Positions 61,601-64,000 of a stretch of DNA of 64,000 bases are shown one piece after another. The stretch covers positions 315,807 through 379,806 of the forward strand of contig NW_027192216.1 of assembly GCF_041956535.1 (NCBI RefSeq). The letters run 5' to 3'. Source of the DNA: Calcarisporiella thermophila CBS 279.70 (taxonomy: Eukaryota; Calcarisporiellomycota). The position numbers were made by a program, and so were the translations under genes. The notes below the pieces were generated by a model. That model did no database searches, was not told where the DNA came from, and saw nothing but the letters and a program-made list of their open reading frames with translations. Numbering within the stretch: position 1 is the stretch's first letter; every line of letters starts with the position of its first letter.

Positions 61601-64000
61601 GCCATGTGTACCGCACGCCTCCACCGATGGAACTAAACGAGGAGATTCATTGGACCTCCCTCTGTACCCCTGCGTGCCTTCCGCTGACCACCGATCACTG
61701 CCCGACAAAAGAGCAGCTTGGAAGCAACAGCTTTATGGCCTATACTTACACGATTTCTCCGGGGGAGGAGCAGTTGAGCGAACGGGCCCACGACTCGCAG
61801 AAGCAGCTGCAGTATCTTTTGGACGAGCTTGTAGGGCAGCGTCTAGCGCAAGGGTTTCAGCTGGTGTCCTCCCCTAGTGGAGCAGGCGCCTCCGGGCAAT
61901 TTGGAAGACTTTTCAAGAGATCCAATGCTTTCCAAGCGTCCCCCCTCTCAAGGCGCTTTGTGGCAAGCGTAGCCATGGAGAAAACCAAAAGTACTGAGCG
62001 AAGAGGTAGTCGGGACGATGGGGCGACGAGTCTCTTCCCCGCACAAGCCTCCTATACGCTGACGCTCGGGCATCACGTGCACGAGCTTCGAACCGACTAC
62101 GCCGACCAGAGCATCGAAGTGAAACGCTATATACGCAACTTAGCGTACGACGCTACCGCGGAAATTCGATACGCGTGCGCAGTATGGCCCAAGGGGCACG
62201 ATAAATTCCACCCGCGATTTGTCAAATTCTTCCCCGGGGATTTACAGCGATTCGATTGGAATGCGCTTGACCTGTGGATCTGCGGCTATAGGGTTGAGCA
62301 GATCACGGCGCCCCAGCGGTATTGGCGGATCAGGTTCCTTGTGATACCGACGGAGATACCCGCGGGCTCTCCCGCCACGGGCGCCGGTGGCGCCATGGGC
62401 TCCGGGGGAGAGGTGTATTCGGAGGAGGAGATGCGAGTGGAGTGCTATCTGAAGTTTTTAGAGCTCTTCCGAAAGGCCAAGCTCGGAACCCAGGACGAAG
62501 ACCGCAAGCTTAATGGAAAGCGAGAGAAGGTAGGCGCACGCTCACTTAGAGAGTGACTTAAAGGTTGGGCCATTTGCTGAACTCTCTCCATTTAGCCGAA
62601 TACCCAGCTTCGCATCGTGTTTACCACCATGACACCCGCGGCCTATGTGACGCAGGAGCTGCTGAATATTGCCGAAACCAACTCGTCTTTAGTCCATGTC
62701 GGGCCCCACCCATTTCCCCATGCCGCCTCCCCGCTCACCACCGACACAAGGGTGGACAAGATCATGCACGCCCTCCAGAATGGGGTCATTATTTCGGATC
62801 GCCGATGGGGCTTGCGCGAGCATCGGCAGGTCTTTGTCGGCAGTGACCTCGTCGACTGGATCCTACGCGAATTTTCGGATATCGACACGCGGGTCGAGGC
62901 TACCAGGTTTGGCGCGCAGCTATTGCGCCGAGGCCTCATCGAGCACTCGCGACGACGACATGGCTTTCTGGATGGATTCTATTTCTATCGGGTGAAACCG
63001 CCCTACGCAAAACCCGACGGCGCCAGCGCAAGGCAGACGCTGGTGTCCCACTCGATCATGGAGGTCTCGACCGCGGCGAGCGGGGGGGGTGAAAAGGAGA
63101 GAGGATTGCAGAAGGCCCGGCTCTCCATCCAGCGGCATCTCTCCAGCCCAAGCGTGAGCAGCCCGGGCGGCTTTAGTGAGCCGGCGCAGAACACCATCAG
63201 GATCCAGCTCAAGATGAGCAATAGCTTTGACGCAAGCGTGGATCCTTCGCGCAAAAGCGACCGCAAAGAAATCATCACCGTGCACTACCCCACCATCCTA
63301 AGCGTGCGCAACTGCTATCACCTGCACTTCACCTGGTTGGGCACGACCACTCGCCTGATCGACGAGCTGATTCGCTTCTGGCAACACCAAATGGAGCGCT
63401 TAGGCCTTCGACTTGTCGAGGCGCCGGTCGAGCAAGCACCCTATGACGCGTCCGACCAGGGCTTCAACGACAACCCCTTCGCATCCCCCATACCCATTCA
63501 CATCAGCGTGCCGCCGCCCAGCCAAGAGGAGGTGAAGCGGAGGCTTGGGGTTGAGATCAATTTGCCTTGGCTGTTCTGGGAGTGCGAGCTTCTGCGCCGT
63601 CATGATTTTCTCTTGGATAGAGAGTCCGAATCGCGCTACCCCTTCACGGAACCCACCTCGTCCAAGCTGGCCCCGGGCACCCCTCTGGCTGAAAAGAAGG
63701 ATCTGGACCAACCGGATTGGTTCAAGCACGTTGAACTGAACCGGACCTACTCGTACCAACGCACCAAATACCTCTACACGCAATATGTGCATCGATCCGG
63801 CGTAGGTCTAGTGCAGATACGAAGACCGTGCGAATATCTCTGGATACAAAATCACCTCTTTTTGTCACGTCTATCGACCTTGGCCCCGTCTGCCCCCTCT
63901 AACGCGCCTCCAACTGCGATCTCCAACCCCAGTGTACCCGGGCAGGGCAGCTTTCCATCCGGTGGCTTTAACAGTGGCTCAGCCCCCGCGCTTGGGAACA
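58682..64000 (+). CDS. IML1: GATOR1 subunit Iml1/DEPDC5, truncated by the window edge
   Basis: GAP-complex subunit (GATOR1/SEACIT) that turns off TORC1 on the vacuole when amino acids are low. ATG at 58682. The first exons code FTLSIHDDRVSAHQLIVNP, then INVAKVFNLQHNQDVFLQT and VSNSSVEAEHVELVFRDAFL, the N-terminal Iml1 domain. The large exon 59425-62535 holds the structural core (ANTRIVFRSKSAKYILFIQMS, SVTIILFARVYYDKDP, GLSILIVTPGSGKFLVDKKM) and a Ser/Pro/Gln-rich insert. After a further intron a DEP domain follows (62750-63000: DRRWGLREHRQVFVGSDLVDW, GLIEHSRRRHGFLDGFYFYRV). A C-terminal domain is still running at 64000. No stop within the window. The gene is GC-rich throughout. Confidence 0.94.

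Overview
The window is nuclear DNA of a fungus. Protein genes are interrupted by short introns (mostly 40-90 nt, GT...AG), they sit on both strands with gaps of a few hundred bases, and the gene content is fungal: a GH72 beta-glucan transglycosylase, the Cyc8/Ssn6 co-repressor, a fungal-type Munc13 protein, and Iml1. Several families are sparse or lost in yeasts and most Dikarya: BRCA2 with BRC repeats and a full OB-fold domain, FAM72, an Abraxas-like MPN protein, ERH, and a cyclic-nucleotide phosphodiesterase carrying a receiver domain. I infer an early-diverging (non-Dikarya) fungus, with moderate confidence; a species cannot be named from the sequence alone.

Layout. 0.8-12.5 kb, all plus strand: Elongator subunit Elp5, FAM72, GH72 transglycosylase, the APC/C activator Cdh1/Fzr, and the REC-phosphodiesterase. 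13.1-17.1 kb, minus: BRCA2. 17.2-17.8 kb, plus: an ML-domain lipid-binding protein. 18.6-20.8 kb, minus: branchpoint-binding protein SF1. 21.1-24.4 kb, plus: Cyc8. 24.8-27.1 kb, minus: GH47 alpha-1,2-mannosidase. 27.5-34.1 kb, plus: Dopey/Dop1. tRNA-Ser(GCT) lies at 35.04 kb. 35.3-36.7 kb, minus: a PX-domain protein. A 1.7-kb stretch without a gene follows and contains a perfect 17-bp inverted repeat. Then Yippee (+), monoglyceride lipase (-), Arp4 (-), mitochondrial ribosomal protein bS18m (+), Munc13-like (+), a DH-domain RhoGEF (+), a secreted alginate-lyase-fold protein (+), carboxypeptidase Q-like M28 peptidase (+), ERH (+), Abraxas-like (-), a PC-esterase-like membrane protein (-), and Iml1/DEPDC5 (+), which runs off the right edge.

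Base composition changes along the window. The left ~30 kb is AT-rich in coding and non-coding DNA alike; from about 30-35 kb onward, and most strongly at 50-64 kb, coding sequence is clearly GC-rich. The change falls within or just after the Dopey gene.

The genes are mainly conserved housekeeping functions: tRNA modification, cell-cycle proteolysis, cAMP turnover, DNA repair, splicing, transcriptional repression, glycan trimming, membrane traffic, TORC1 control and wall/secretory enzymes. No biosynthetic cluster, transposon open reading frame, CRISPR array or virus-like gene was found. The points most worth following up are the REC-PDE architecture, the two genome-stability genes BRCA2 and Abraxas in one fungal window, microexons in FAM72 and Yippee, a frame-deciding C9 tract in SF1, and the apparently inactivated catalytic motifs of the PC-esterase-like protein.
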